Part shown: positions 1 through 7,271 of the stretch, one piece after another
Numbering within the stretch: position 1 is the stretch's first letter
Layout: the number at the start of each line of letters is the position of its first letter
Origin: an uncultured Eubacteriales bacterium
Lineage (GTDB): Bacteria > Bacillota_A > Clostridia > Christensenellales > Aristaeellaceae
Length of the DNA: 8,306 nt
Assembly (NCBI GenBank): GCA_902766515.1
Contig: CACXEB010000421.1
Span: 1-8,306, forward strand
Reading direction: 5' to 3'
Notes under the pieces: generated by a model
Seen by the model: only the letters and a program-made list of their open reading frames with translations
Databases searched by the model: none
Told to the model about the DNA's origin: nothing
Program-made: the position numbers and the translations under genes

Positions 1-1
1 C

Positions 2-649
2 GATATTGTGACCTTCGGCCATTATGAGCAGGACAACGACAAGGCAAACGGGCCGGAAGCGATCGAATGGCAGGTGCTGGAGGTGGATGAGGCAAACGGC
101 AGGGCGCTGCTGATCAGCAAGTACGGGCTGGACGTGATGCCATACAATCAGGAAAATACATCTGTTACCTGGGCCGCGTGTACGCTGCGGGGCTGGCTGA
201 ACAAAGCGTTTCTGGAGACAGCGTTTACGAAAACGGAGCAGGGAGCGGTACTAATAACGGTCGTGGATAACAGCCTAAGCCAGGGATATAGCGACAGTCA
301 TGTGGATGGAGGAGAGAGCACCGAGGACAGCATCTTCCTGTTGAGTTACGCGGAAGCCAAGAAGTATTTCAGAGTACAGGATTACGGTGAGAATGGCGCG
401 AGCAGCAACAAGCAGTCCCGCGCAGCGCCAACGGCATACGCGAAAGCACAGGGGGCATATACAAGCGAAGATGATAAGACATTAGACAACGAAGCGGCGG
501 GGTGGTGGTGGCTGCGGTCGCCTGGCACCATTCAGAACAGTGCCGCGTACGTAGATTCCGACGGGTCCGTCCCTTACTACTATGTGAACCTTAGCGGTGG
601 CGTCGTCCGTCCCGCTTTATGGATCAATCTTGCATCGGATGCCATTTGA
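2..649 (+). CDS. DUF6273 domain protein, 3' part (5' end outside window)
   Basis: The reading frame is open from the first bases, and the family motif starts before any plausible start codon (Asp-Ile-Val-Thr-Phe-Gly-His-Tyr-Glu), so the gene enters from the left. The GTG at 8 is an internal Val, not the start. The visible 215 residues match the DUF6273 pattern as I know it: a TFGxYEQDN opening, an EWQVLEV strand, LLISKYGLD, a TVTWAACTLRGWLN segment, IFLLSYAEAKKYF, an APTAYAKAQGAYTS stretch, then GWWWLRSPG, an AAYVDSDGSV segment and VRPALWINL at the end. DUF6273 resembles C-type-lectin/FGE-like folds and is common in gut Clostridia; its biochemical role is not established. No signal peptide or membrane anchor can be judged, because the N-terminus is missing. 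Base composition is low-to-mid 50s % GC in lines I counted, against about 70% in a counted line of the peptidase gene. The TGA stop is followed in frame by the PDZ gene. Confidence 0.86.
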   Translation, partial: DIVTFGHYEQDNDKANGPEAIEWQVLEVDEANGRALLISKYGLDVMPYNQENTSVTWAACTLRGWLNKAFLETAFTKTEQGAVLITVVDNSLSQGYSDSHVDGGESTEDSIFLLSYAEAKKYFRVQDYGENGASSNKQSRAAPTAYAKAQGAYTSEDDKTLDNEAAGWWWLRSPGTIQNSAAYVDSDGSVPYYYVNLSGGVVRPALWINLASDAI

Positions 650-664
650 AAAAATGACAGCGCC

Positions 665-1021
665 ATGAATGACGTATCCGGAAGTAAGGCCATGCTTGGC
701 GTGACGGTGGGGACGTTCAAAAGCGCGGATGGTGTCCTGCCCCGCGGGGCAGTGGTCACTAAGGTGAATGACGGTTCAAACGCTCAGCGTGGCGGCATTC
801 AGACCGGTGACATCATCGTGGAAATCAACGGAACGGTCATTGCCGGTGCGTCAGAACTGGGCAGCTGCATCCAATCCTGTGAAGAGAACGTGGAACTCCG
901 CGTGAGGGTCTACCGTGTGCCGGGCATGGATCAGGCAATCACTGACGATTATATCGACCTGAGCAAAGTTGACGTGGACCAGGGCGAGTATTTGGATCTG
1001 ACGGTTGTTTTGCGGAAGTGA
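665..1021 (+). CDS. Stand-alone PDZ domain protein, HtrA C-terminus-like, possibly a gene remnant
   Basis: The 118 residues form essentially one PDZ domain. A carboxylate-loop-like MLGVTVG is near residues 10-16, PRGAVVTKVNDGSNAQRGGIQTGDIIVEINGTVI spans roughly 26-59, and a closing strand YLDLTVVLRK ends the protein. This order, including the final LTV-type strand, is what the PDZ domain of HtrA/DegP (S1C) serine proteases looks like. No trypsin-like domain, signal peptide or membrane segment precedes it, so it cannot be a protease by itself. It could bind peptide C-termini, be a domain severed from a longer protein, or be a decaying remnant. The ATG at 665 has no convincing Shine-Dalgarno sequence. 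It lies in the same frame as the DUF6273 gene, after TGA and five sense codons, so expression would depend on reinitiation or stop-codon readthrough. The domain call is firm; its status as an independent gene is not. Confidence 0.66.
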   Translation: MNDVSGSKAMLGVTVGTFKSADGVLPRGAVVTKVNDGSNAQRGGIQTGDIIVEINGTVIAGASELGSCIQSCEENVELRVRVYRVPGMDQAITDDYIDLSKVDVDQGEYLDLTVVLRK

Positions 1022-1119
1022 AACGGTCACTGACAGGTTCGGCAGGGGTGTACCCGCCATTTCGTGCGCCTGATAAGCCCCCGTTTCCTGTCACACACAC
1101 CAAAGGCCATCGCTTTGTC

Positions 1120-1133
1120 CACGATGCATCGTG
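1120..1133. repeat. 14-bp perfect palindrome CACGATGCATCGTG
   Basis: The sequence equals its own reverse complement over 14 bases. It could be an operator for a dimeric regulator, but it is about 150 bases from the only promoter I can see, and one such palindrome is roughly what chance gives in a window this long. No regulator can be named. Confidence 0.3.
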
Positions 1134-1200
1134 CTAAAACGCAACAGATAAATCCGGCGGCACGGACGCCCGCGATTCGCCTTTCTCGGAAGGGGGCCTG

Positions 1201-1243
1201 GGGGGAAACCGCTCTTTGGGCACCCAAAGAGCGGTTTCTCCCC
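1201..1243 (+). terminator. Long hairpin, probable terminator of the DUF6273/PDZ unit
   Basis: A 16-bp perfect stem (1205-1220 with 1223-1238) is extended by four more G-C pairs (1201-1204 with 1240-1243) across a single bulged T at 1239. Only CA separates the arms, so the tip probably opens to a four-base loop. The position, between two transcription units and ahead of a new promoter, suggests termination. No U-tract follows directly (AGTAACGTTCCC), so it is not a textbook intrinsic terminator; it may act with Rho or as a 3'-end stabiliser. Confidence 0.5.
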
Positions 1244-1282
1244 AGTAACGTTCCCTTTATTCCCCTCGCCCGGACGAAACGT

Positions 1283-1311
1283 TTGACAGCACCGGGATGA
1301 CGTGATAAGAT
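1283..1311 (+). promoter_or_regulatory. Sigma-A-type promoter of the peptidase-MATE-nnr operon
   Basis: A perfect -35 TTGACA (1283-1288) is followed after exactly 17 bases by TAAGAT (1306-1311), a 4/6 match to TATAAT. It is helped by an extended -10 TGn (TGA at 1303-1305). Transcription would start near 1318, giving a leader of about 50 bases. This is the only good promoter seen ahead of the three-gene operon, so it probably drives all three genes. Confidence 0.72.
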
Positions 1312-1332
1312 GGGCGCGGACAACGACAATCA

Positions 1333-1362
1333 GGCGGCCGAGGCCGCCCGTCAAACGGGAGG
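1333..1362 (+). promoter_or_regulatory. Operon leader: two mutually exclusive hairpins and the GGGAGG ribosome binding site
   Basis: GGCGGCC (1333-1339) pairs perfectly with GGCCGCC (1342-1348). A second possible stem pairs CCCG (1347-1350) with CGGG (1356-1359) around TCAAA. They share bases 1347-1348, so they compete. The second stem would cover part of the ribosome binding site GGGAGG (1357-1362), which lies six bases before the ATG at 1369. The ribosome site is solid and fixes the start of the peptidase; a regulatory role for the hairpins is inference. Confidence 0.5.
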
Positions 1363-1368
1363 ATAAAG

Positions 1369-4257
1369 ATGACATTTCAGGCAGGCGATCATATTCAGGG
1401 GTTCACGGTCACGCGGGTGCGGGAACTGGCAGAGATCCGCTCAACGCTGATCGAGATGAAACACGACCGGTCCGGCGCGCAGCTGTGCTGGTGCAGGAGC
1501 GACGAGCCGAACAAGCTGTTCTGCGTCACGTTCAAGACGCTGCCGGAGGACGCGACCGGCGTGTTCCATATCCTGGAGCACTCGGTGCTGTGCGGCAGCG
1601 AGAAATTCCCGGTCCGGGAGCCGTTTGTGGAGCTGATCAAGGGGTCCATGAACACCTTCCTGAACGCGATCACCTTCAACGATAAGACGATGTATCCCGT
1701 GTCCAGCCGGAACAAGCAGGACTTCCTGAACCTGACGGAGGTCTACCTGGACGCGGTGTTCGCCCCGGCCATCCTGACCAACCCCTGCATTTTCATGCAG
1801 GAGGGCTGGCATGTGGAGACGGAGGGCCGCGGCCAACCTGCGTCCCTCAAGGGCGTGGTGTTCAACGAGATGAAGGGCGCGATGTCCTCCGTAGACGAGG
1901 TGATGGAGGAGACCGCTGCCACCGTCCTGTTCCCGGACACGTGCTACGGCTTCAACTCCGGCGGCGATCCGAGGGCGATCCCGGACCTGACCTACGAGGC
2001 GTTCATCGACACGTACAAGCGGTTCTATCATCCGGATAACGCGCGCATCTGGCTGGACGGCGATATCCCCGTGGAGGAGACGTTCGCCCTGATCGAGCGG
2101 TACCTCAGCCGGTTCACCGACACCGGCCGGCGGATCGAGGACCGCTGGCAGGGCCCGATACCGGCCCGCCATGTGGAGGAGGGCTACGCCATCGCGCCGG
2201 ACGAGGACCCGACGGACAAGACGCATATCCTGTTCACCCGGATCATGCACGGCTGGGCCGACAAGACCCGCGGCATGGCCGTGTCCGTGCTGCTGGACGC
2301 GGTCGCGGGCGGCAATGACGCGCCCTTCAAGCGCGCGATCCTGGACGCGGGCCTCGGCCAGGACATCAATATTTCCCTCCAGGACGGCATCCTGCAGTCC
2401 TGCGCCGCCGTCTGGGTCCGGAATACGTCAGCGGAGAAACTGGACGCGATCCGGGAGGTGCTGCGGAAGACGGCGGAGGACCTGATCGCCCGCGGCGTAG
2501 ACCGGCAGGAACTTGAGGCGTCGATCAACCGGCTGGCGTTCCGGCTCAAGGAGCCGACGGAGCCGCAGGGCCTGGTGCGGGCGATCATGGCCTGCAACGC
2601 CTGGCTGTACGACGGCGATCCGGCGATGTACCTGGTGTACGACGATACGCTGGCCGAGCTCAGGGCCATGCTGCAGACCGACGGGTATGAACAGCTGCTG
2701 CGCGATATCTTCCTGCGCCCCGAGGACACGCACGAGATCATCCTGACGCCCGACCCGGCGATGGGCGAGCGCCTGCGCGCCGAGGAGCAGGCGCGGCTGG
2801 ACGCCCGGCTCAGCGGGATGGACGACGCGGCCTTTGACGCGCTGCTGGCGGCCAACCGCCGGCTGAACGACTGGCAGCAGACGCCGGACAGCCCCGAGGC
2901 GCGGGCATCGCTGCCGGCGCTGACCCTGGACGAGGTCAACCCGGAGCCCGCCCCGACGCATACCGTGGAGGAAAGCGCGGACGGCGTGACCGTGCTCTGG
3001 CATGACGCGCCCTGCCCCGGCATCGCGCACGTCAATATGTACTACCGGGTGGGCGAGTATACCGCCGGTGAGCTGACTGACCTGTCGCTGCTGCCCGACC
3101 TGCTGGGCGAGCTGCCCACGGCGCGGCACACGGTGACGGAGCTGCAGCGGGACATCAAGCTGTATACCGGCGCGCTGGACATCGCCCTGGAGATCATGGC
3201 CCGGGATGAGGATCCGGACCACTTCGCCGTGTACCTGAACGCGTCGTTCTCCGCTTTGAAGGAGAACGCCGGCCGGGCTGCCGGGCTCCTGCGCGAGATC
3301 CTGCTGGAGACGGACTTCTCCAGCGACCAGCTGATCCGCGAGATCCTGCTGCAGACGGATGACGACCTCCGCCAGTCCGTGATCATGAGCGGCAACCGCT
3401 TCGCGGCCATGCGGACCGGCGCGCACTACAGCGCTGCCGCCGCGGCCTCGGAGGTCATGAACGGCATCACGCTGGTGCGGCGGTCGCATGAGATCTGTGC
3501 GGACCTGCCGGCGGCCATCGCCCCGCTCAGGGACTTCTGGCAGCGCGCGCTCCTCGAGACGGTCTGCCGCAGCCGGCTGATCCTCAGCGTGACGGGCGAG
3601 CGGCTGGATGCGGGCGTGCTGCTGGCCGGGCTGCCGGAGGGCACGCCCTGCGCCGCGCAGCGGACCCTCGGCTATGACGCGCCGATGAAGGAAGGCTTCG
3701 TGGTGCCGGCGCAGATCAACTACGCCGCGATGGGTTGGTCCCTGAGCAAGGGGAAGACGCCCTATGACGCGACGGCCAATGTCCTGTCCCACGCCCTGAG
3801 CTTCGCCTACCTGTGGAACACGGTGCGCGTGCAGGGCGGCGCGTACGGCGTCAGCTTCTCCATCCGTCCCCATGGGGCGGTAACGGCCGCTTCCTACCGC
3901 GACCCGAACCCCGCGCATACGCTGGCGGCCTACCGGGCCATGCCGGACTTCGTGCGGTCCTTCGTGAACAGCGGCGAGCCGCTGACCCCCTTCATCATCG
4001 CGACGATCGGCCAGGGCGAGCCGCTGCTGACCCCGCGCCAGCAGGGCAAGGTGGCGGACCTCCGCTGGTTCAAGGGGATCACCGACGCGCAGCGCCGCGC
4101 CGACCGGGAGCAGATGCTGCGGATGACGCCGGCGGACCTCAGCCGCTGGCTGGACGCGCTGCAGGCGCTGGCGTCGGACGGCGCGGTCTGCGTGGTAGGC
4201 CCCGGCGAGGCGATCGAAAAAGCGGACGAAGGCCTGACGATCGTCAGCCTCGCGTGA
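1369..4257 (+). CDS. M16C-family zinc metallopeptidase (PreP/Cym1-like insulinase-type)
   Basis: The 962-residue length is typical of the presequence-protease branch of M16, in which both halves of the peptidase clam-shell are on one chain. The inverted zinc motif HILEH gives zinc ligands His67 and His71 and catalytic Glu70; the third ligand is Glu167 in GVVFNEMKG. Around them are family blocks EPFVELIKGSMNTFLNA (about 84-100) and FMQEGWH (142-148). An M16C-associated middle domain should lie at about 455-700. The C-terminal half keeps the substrate-binding pair Arg820 and Tyr826 in RVQGGAYG. All key residues are present, so it should be active. No signal peptide is visible, so it is probably cytosolic; M16C enzymes degrade short or unfolded peptides in an enclosed chamber, but the bacterial substrate is not known. 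It is first in the operon, with a strong promoter and GGGAGG six bases before the start. The stop is 12 bases before the MATE gene. Confidence 0.97.
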   Translation: MTFQAGDHIQGFTVTRVRELAEIRSTLIEMKHDRSGAQLCWCRSDEPNKLFCVTFKTLPEDATGVFHILEHSVLCGSEKFPVREPFVELIKGSMNTFLNAITFNDKTMYPVSSRNKQDFLNLTEVYLDAVFAPAILTNPCIFMQEGWHVETEGRGQPASLKGVVFNEMKGAMSSVDEVMEETAATVLFPDTCYGFNSGGDPRAIPDLTYEAFIDTYKRFYHPDNARIWLDGDIPVEETFALIERYLSRFTDTGRRIEDRWQGPIPARHVEEGYAIAPDEDPTDKTHILFTRIMHGWADKTRGMAVSVLLDAVAGGNDAPFKRAILDAGLGQDINISLQDGILQSCAAVWVRNTSAEKLDAIREVLRKTAEDLIARGVDRQELEASINRLAFRLKEPTEPQGLVRAIMACNAWLYDGDPAMYLVYDDTLAELRAMLQTDGYEQLLRDIFLRPEDTHEIILTPDPAMGERLRAEEQARLDARLSGMDDAAFDALLAANRRLNDWQQTPDSPEARASLPALTLDEVNPEPAPTHTVEESADGVTVLWHDAPCPGIAHVNMYYRVGEYTAGELTDLSLLPDLLGELPTARHTVTELQRDIKLYTGALDIALEIMARDEDPDHFAVYLNASFSALKENAGRAAGLLREILLETDFSSDQLIREILLQTDDDLRQSVIMSGNRFAAMRTGAHYSAAAAASEVMNGITLVRRSHEICADLPAAIAPLRDFWQRALLETVCRSRLILSVTGERLDAGVLLAGLPEGTPCAAQRTLGYDAPMKEGFVVPAQINYAAMGWSLSKGKTPYDATANVLSHALSFAYLWNTVRVQGGAYGVSFSIRPHGAVTAASYRDPNPAHTLAAYRAMPDFVRSFVNSGEPLTPFIIATIGQGEPLLTPRQQGKVADLRWFKGITDAQRRADREQMLRMTPADLSRWLDALQALASDGAVCVVGPGEAIEKADEGLTIVSLA

Positions 4258-4269
4258 TCCGGTGCGCGC

Positions 4270-5658
4270 ATGCTGACGCAATGGAAACAGCGGTACTTGG
4301 GCGACCGGCCTTTCTACCGGATGGTGCTGCGCGTGGCAGTGCCGATCATGATCCAGAACGGGATCACGAATTTCGTGAGCCTGCTGGACAATATCATGGT
4401 CGGCCAGGTCGGCACGGAGCCCATGAGCGGCGTGGCGATCGTCAACCAGCTGCTGTTTGTCTATAACCTGTGCATTTTCGGCGGCCTGGCGGGCGCCGGC
4501 ATATTCACCGCGCAGTTTTACGGGCGCGGCGATATGGAGGGCATCCGCCAGACCTTCCGCTATAAGCTGTGGACGGGACTGCTGCTGACCGTGGCGGCCG
4601 TGGCGCTGCTGGTGACGGCGGGCTCGCCGCTCATCAATCTGTACCTCAACGAGTCCGCCGACGGCGGCGACCTGGTCAGCACCCTCGGCTTCGGGCAGTC
4701 CTACCTGGGCATCATGCTCTGGGGCCTGCCGGCCTTCATGATGACGCAGATCTACGCCAGCACCCTCCGGGAGTGCGGCGAGACCTTCCTGCCGATGCGG
4801 GCGGGCATTATCGCGGTGTTTATCAACCTTGTGGGCAACCGGCTGCTGATCTTCGGCTATAAAGGCTTCCCTGCCCTGGGCGTGAACGGCGCGGCTGTCG
4901 CGACGGTGGTCAGCCGGTATGTGGAGCTGCTGATCGTCGTGATCTGGACCCACGTCCACCGCGTTTACAACTCCTGGGTGGTCGGCGCGTACCGGACGCT
5001 CCGCATCCCATCGGAGCGGGCGCTGGACTTCTTCCGGCGGGGTTTCCCGCTGCTGATCAACGAAGCGCTGTGGTCCAGCGGGATGGCGACGCTGACCCAG
5101 TGCTATTCGATGCGCGGGCTCAGCGCGGTCACGGCCCAGAACATTTCGTCCACCATCAGCAACCTGTTCAACGTGGTCTTCCTGTCCATGGGCACGGCGA
5201 TCGCCATCATCGTCGGGCAGAAGCTGGGCGCGAACCGCCTGGACGAGGCCCGGGAGACCGACCGGAAGCTGATCGTCTTCTCGATCCTGCTGAGCGCGGG
5301 CACGGCGGCGCTCCTGATCTGCGCCGCGCCCTTCTTCCCGCGCTTCTACCATACCTCGGACGATATAAGGACGCTCGCGACGCGGCTGATGATCGTCCAT
5401 GCGTGCTTCATGCCGCAGATCGCGTTCATGAACGCCTGCTACTTCACGCTCCGGTCCGGCGGCAAGACCTGGATCACCTTCCTGTTTGACTCGGGCTGCC
5501 AGTGGCTGGTGTCCATTCCGATCGCCTACGCGCTGAGCCGGTACACGTTGGTCGACATCGAGGGGATGGTCGTCTGCGTCCAGCTGGGCGAGCTGATCAA
5601 GTGCGGGCTCGGCCTGCACCTGGTGCGGAAGGGCGTCTGGGTCAGAAACATCACATGA
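4270..5658 (+). CDS. MATE-family multidrug/cation efflux transporter
   Basis: This 462-residue, very hydrophobic protein has the length and twofold organisation of MATE transporters, with about twelve membrane helices. The first half starts with a short cytoplasmic N-terminus and the family block PIMIQNGITNFVSLLDNIMVG (about 25-45). Clear helices follow near 67-84, 103-126, 146-165, 178-197 and 207-228. The second half repeats the pattern with PLLINEALWSSG, then a QNISSTISNLFNVVFLSMGTA stretch and GQKLGANRLDEA. MATE proteins export cationic drugs or metabolites in exchange for Na+ or H+; neither substrate nor ion can be read here. The ATG at 4270 is chosen because it places the usual 15-20 residues before helix 1. 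No Shine-Dalgarno is visible in the 12-base gap after the peptidase stop, which argues for coupling. The last bases overlap the next gene by ATGA. Confidence 0.96.
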   Translation: MLTQWKQRYLGDRPFYRMVLRVAVPIMIQNGITNFVSLLDNIMVGQVGTEPMSGVAIVNQLLFVYNLCIFGGLAGAGIFTAQFYGRGDMEGIRQTFRYKLWTGLLLTVAAVALLVTAGSPLINLYLNESADGGDLVSTLGFGQSYLGIMLWGLPAFMMTQIYASTLRECGETFLPMRAGIIAVFINLVGNRLLIFGYKGFPALGVNGAAVATVVSRYVELLIVVIWTHVHRVYNSWVVGAYRTLRIPSERALDFFRRGFPLLINEALWSSGMATLTQCYSMRGLSAVTAQNISSTISNLFNVVFLSMGTAIAIIVGQKLGANRLDEARETDRKLIVFSILLSAGTAALLICAAPFFPRFYHTSDDIRTLATRLMIVHACFMPQIAFMNACYFTLRSGGKTWITFLFDSGCQWLVSIPIAYALSRYTLVDIEGMVVCVQLGELIKCGLGLHLVRKGVWVRNIT

Positions 5659-7217
5659 AAGAAAGGTCCGTGAATCGCATGAAAACCTGCACGGAACCGG
5701 TATTGACGCCCGAGGCGGTGCGCGCGTGGGAACACGCCGCGTTTGCCGGGGGCGTTTCTTCGCTCCTGCTGATGGAGGACGCCGCGCGGCGCCTGATGGA
5801 AACGCTGCGGCCGCTGCTCGCGCCGGGGGACCGGACGCTGATCGTGTGCGGCCCGGGCAACAACGGCGGGGACGGGGCTGCCCTGGGCCGGCTGCTGCTG
5901 GCGGAAGGCCGGGCGACGCTGCTGGCCGCCGCGGCAGCGCCGGCGACCGACGACGCGCGGACGATGCGCGCCTATTACGAGGCCCTGGGCGGGCAGGCGA
6001 TCGACGGCGGGGACGCTGTAGGGGCGATCGCCGCGTTCCGGCCGGACTGCGTGGTGGACGCGCTCTTCGGGACGGGCTTTCACGGCGCGCCTGAGGGGCT
6101 GTACGCGGACCTGATCGGCGCGGTCAACCGCTCGGGCGCCCGGGTGGTGCTGGCGGTGGATATCCCGTCCGGGCTGAACGGCCGGGACGGCAGCTTCGCC
6201 GTGGCGCCGGACGGCAGCCCGCTGATGGTGCGCGCCACGCATACGGTGACCCTCGGCGCGTGGAAGCCCGGCCTGCTGCTGACGCAGGCGCCTGTCGGCC
6301 GGTTGACCCGCGCGCGGATCGCGCTGCCGGATATGGCGCCGGAGACGGACCTGCGGCTGCTGACCGGGGACGCGCTCCGGTGGATCCCGCCGCGGGCGCG
6401 GGACGCCCATAAGGGCACGGCAGGCCGCGTCCTGATGTACATGGGCACCGAGGGCATGGCCGGGGCCGCCGCCATGGCTGCGCTGGCCGCGCTGCGCGCG
6501 GGGGCCGGCCTGGTGACCGTGGCGTGCCCGCGGGAGATCCTGCCGACGGTCCAGGCGCTGGTGCCGAACGCGATGTGCGTGCCGGCGGATACCCTTACGG
6601 AGCGCATCCCGCCGCATGACGCGCTGGCCGCCGGCTGCGGCCTGGGGCAGGGCGAGGCGGCGCGGGCCACGCTGGCGGCGCTGCTCGCGCGGGAGACCGG
6701 CCCCGCGGTGCTGGACGCGGACGCGCTCAACCTGCTGGCGGCGGCACCCTTCCCATTGCCCCCGGAGACGGTGCTCACCCCCCATCCCGGGGAGGCCGCG
6801 CGCCTGGCCGGCCTGAGCGTCCGGCAGGTGACCGGCGCGCCGCTGGACGCAGCCCGGTCGCTGGCCGACCGGTATCACGCGGCCGTGCTGCTCAAGGGGA
6901 CGGTCAGCCTGGCAACGGACGGACAGCGGACGCTGGTCCAGCGCCGGGGCGCGCCGTCGCTGGCCAAGGGCGGCAGCGGGGACGCCCTGACCGGCATCCT
7001 GGCGGCCTTCTGCGCCGACCGGACCGTGTGCGCGGATCAGCGGGGCAGGGACCGGCTGGTGTCCTGCGCGGCCCTGGCCTCCCTCTGCCTCGGCCTTGCC
7101 GGCGAGCGGGCCCAGGCGGACCTGGGCGACCGTTCCGCCCTGACCGGAGACGTCATCGACAGGCTGCCGGAGGTGCTGTCCGGCCGGTCATCGGCCGGCC
7201 CGGACGGAGATCGCTGA
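5655..7217 (+). CDS. nnr: Bifunctional NAD(P)H-hydrate epimerase / ADP-dependent NAD(P)H-hydrate dehydratase
   Basis: This enzyme repairs NADH and NADPH damaged by hydration. The N-terminal NnrE domain equilibrates the R and S hydrates, and the C-terminal NnrD domain dehydrates the S form using ADP. The NnrE half (about 1-235) shows GPGNNGGDG (66-74), DALFGTG (135-141), AVDIPSG (168-173 core) and TVTLGAWKPGLL. The ribokinase-like NnrD half (about 250-510) shows HKGTAGRV (from His252), an AALRAGAGLVTVA segment, LDADALNLLA, LTPHPGEAARLAG, LLKGTVSLATDG and GGSGDALTG (439-447), with Asp443 at the expected catalytic position. At 520 residues it has the normal fused length. I chose ATG 5655 for the ATGA overlap with the MATE gene. 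ATG 5679 is a real alternative: GAAAGG at 5661-5666 lies 12 bases before it. A 7-bp GC hairpin (7180-7198) lies inside the 3' end but has no T-tract. Confidence 0.96.
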   Translation: MKERSVNRMKTCTEPVLTPEAVRAWEHAAFAGGVSSLLLMEDAARRLMETLRPLLAPGDRTLIVCGPGNNGGDGAALGRLLLAEGRATLLAAAAAPATDDARTMRAYYEALGGQAIDGGDAVGAIAAFRPDCVVDALFGTGFHGAPEGLYADLIGAVNRSGARVVLAVDIPSGLNGRDGSFAVAPDGSPLMVRATHTVTLGAWKPGLLLTQAPVGRLTRARIALPDMAPETDLRLLTGDALRWIPPRARDAHKGTAGRVLMYMGTEGMAGAAAMAALAALRAGAGLVTVACPREILPTVQALVPNAMCVPADTLTERIPPHDALAAGCGLGQGEAARATLAALLARETGPAVLDADALNLLAAAPFPLPPETVLTPHPGEAARLAGLSVRQVTGAPLDAARSLADRYHAAVLLKGTVSLATDGQRTLVQRRGAPSLAKGGSGDALTGILAAFCADRTVCADQRGRDRLVSCAALASLCLGLAGERAQADLGDRSALTGDVIDRLPEVLSGRSSAGPDGDR

Positions 7218-7271
7218 CTTTGTTACGAAATTCCGCCGGACGCTGTTTCAGAATGGTAAAAGGTTGTCTGT

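Larger units (their letters stand above)
1022..1368. other. Intergenic region between the PDZ gene and the peptidase operon
   Basis: This 347-base gap has no convincing gene: short frames on both strands show no recognisable domain and no ribosome binding site. From left to right it holds a featureless stretch, a 14-bp palindrome (1120-1133), a strong hairpin (1201-1243), the promoter of the downstream operon (1283-1311) and a leader with two overlapping small hairpins (1333-1359). Confidence 0.75.

Noticed and set aside
8..10. GTG as the start codon of the DUF6273 gene
   Set aside because: The codons before it (Asp-Ile) belong to the conserved domain opening, and there is no room for a ribosome site; the gene simply begins left of the window.
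647..649. Genome-wide recoding of TGA as a sense codon, joining DUF6273 and PDZ
   Set aside because: The PDZ, peptidase, MATE and nnr genes all end at the expected length with TGA, so TGA is a stop here.
1064..1300. Possible small gene in the gap before the peptidase
   Set aside because: It has no ribosome binding site and no recognisable domain, and runs through the long hairpin at 1201-1243.
3813..4466. Plus-strand frame bridging the peptidase end and the MATE start
   Set aside because: It is a low-complexity Arg/Gly/Ala product in a different frame from two well-supported genes.
2428..5619. Very long open frame on the minus strand (over 1000 codons) opposite the peptidase and MATE genes
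   Set aside because: It is rich in Arg, Gln, His and Ala with no domain pattern, and lies antisense to two genes with complete catalytic or membrane motifs. GC-rich codon use on the plus strand removes stops from this frame.
5526..6878. 450-codon minus-strand frame opposite nnr
   Set aside because: Same shadow effect; the plus-strand frame carries every NnrE and NnrD motif.
7180..7198. Terminator hairpin CCGGCCG-GTCAT-CGGCCGG at the end of nnr
   Set aside because: It is inside the coding sequence, about 20 bases before the stop codon, has no following T-tract, and such GC stems are common in this sequence by chance.
7244..7250. Possible parS (ParB) half-site TGTTTCA near the DnaA boxes
   Set aside because: Only one arm is present; the other half of the 16-bp parS palindrome is absent.
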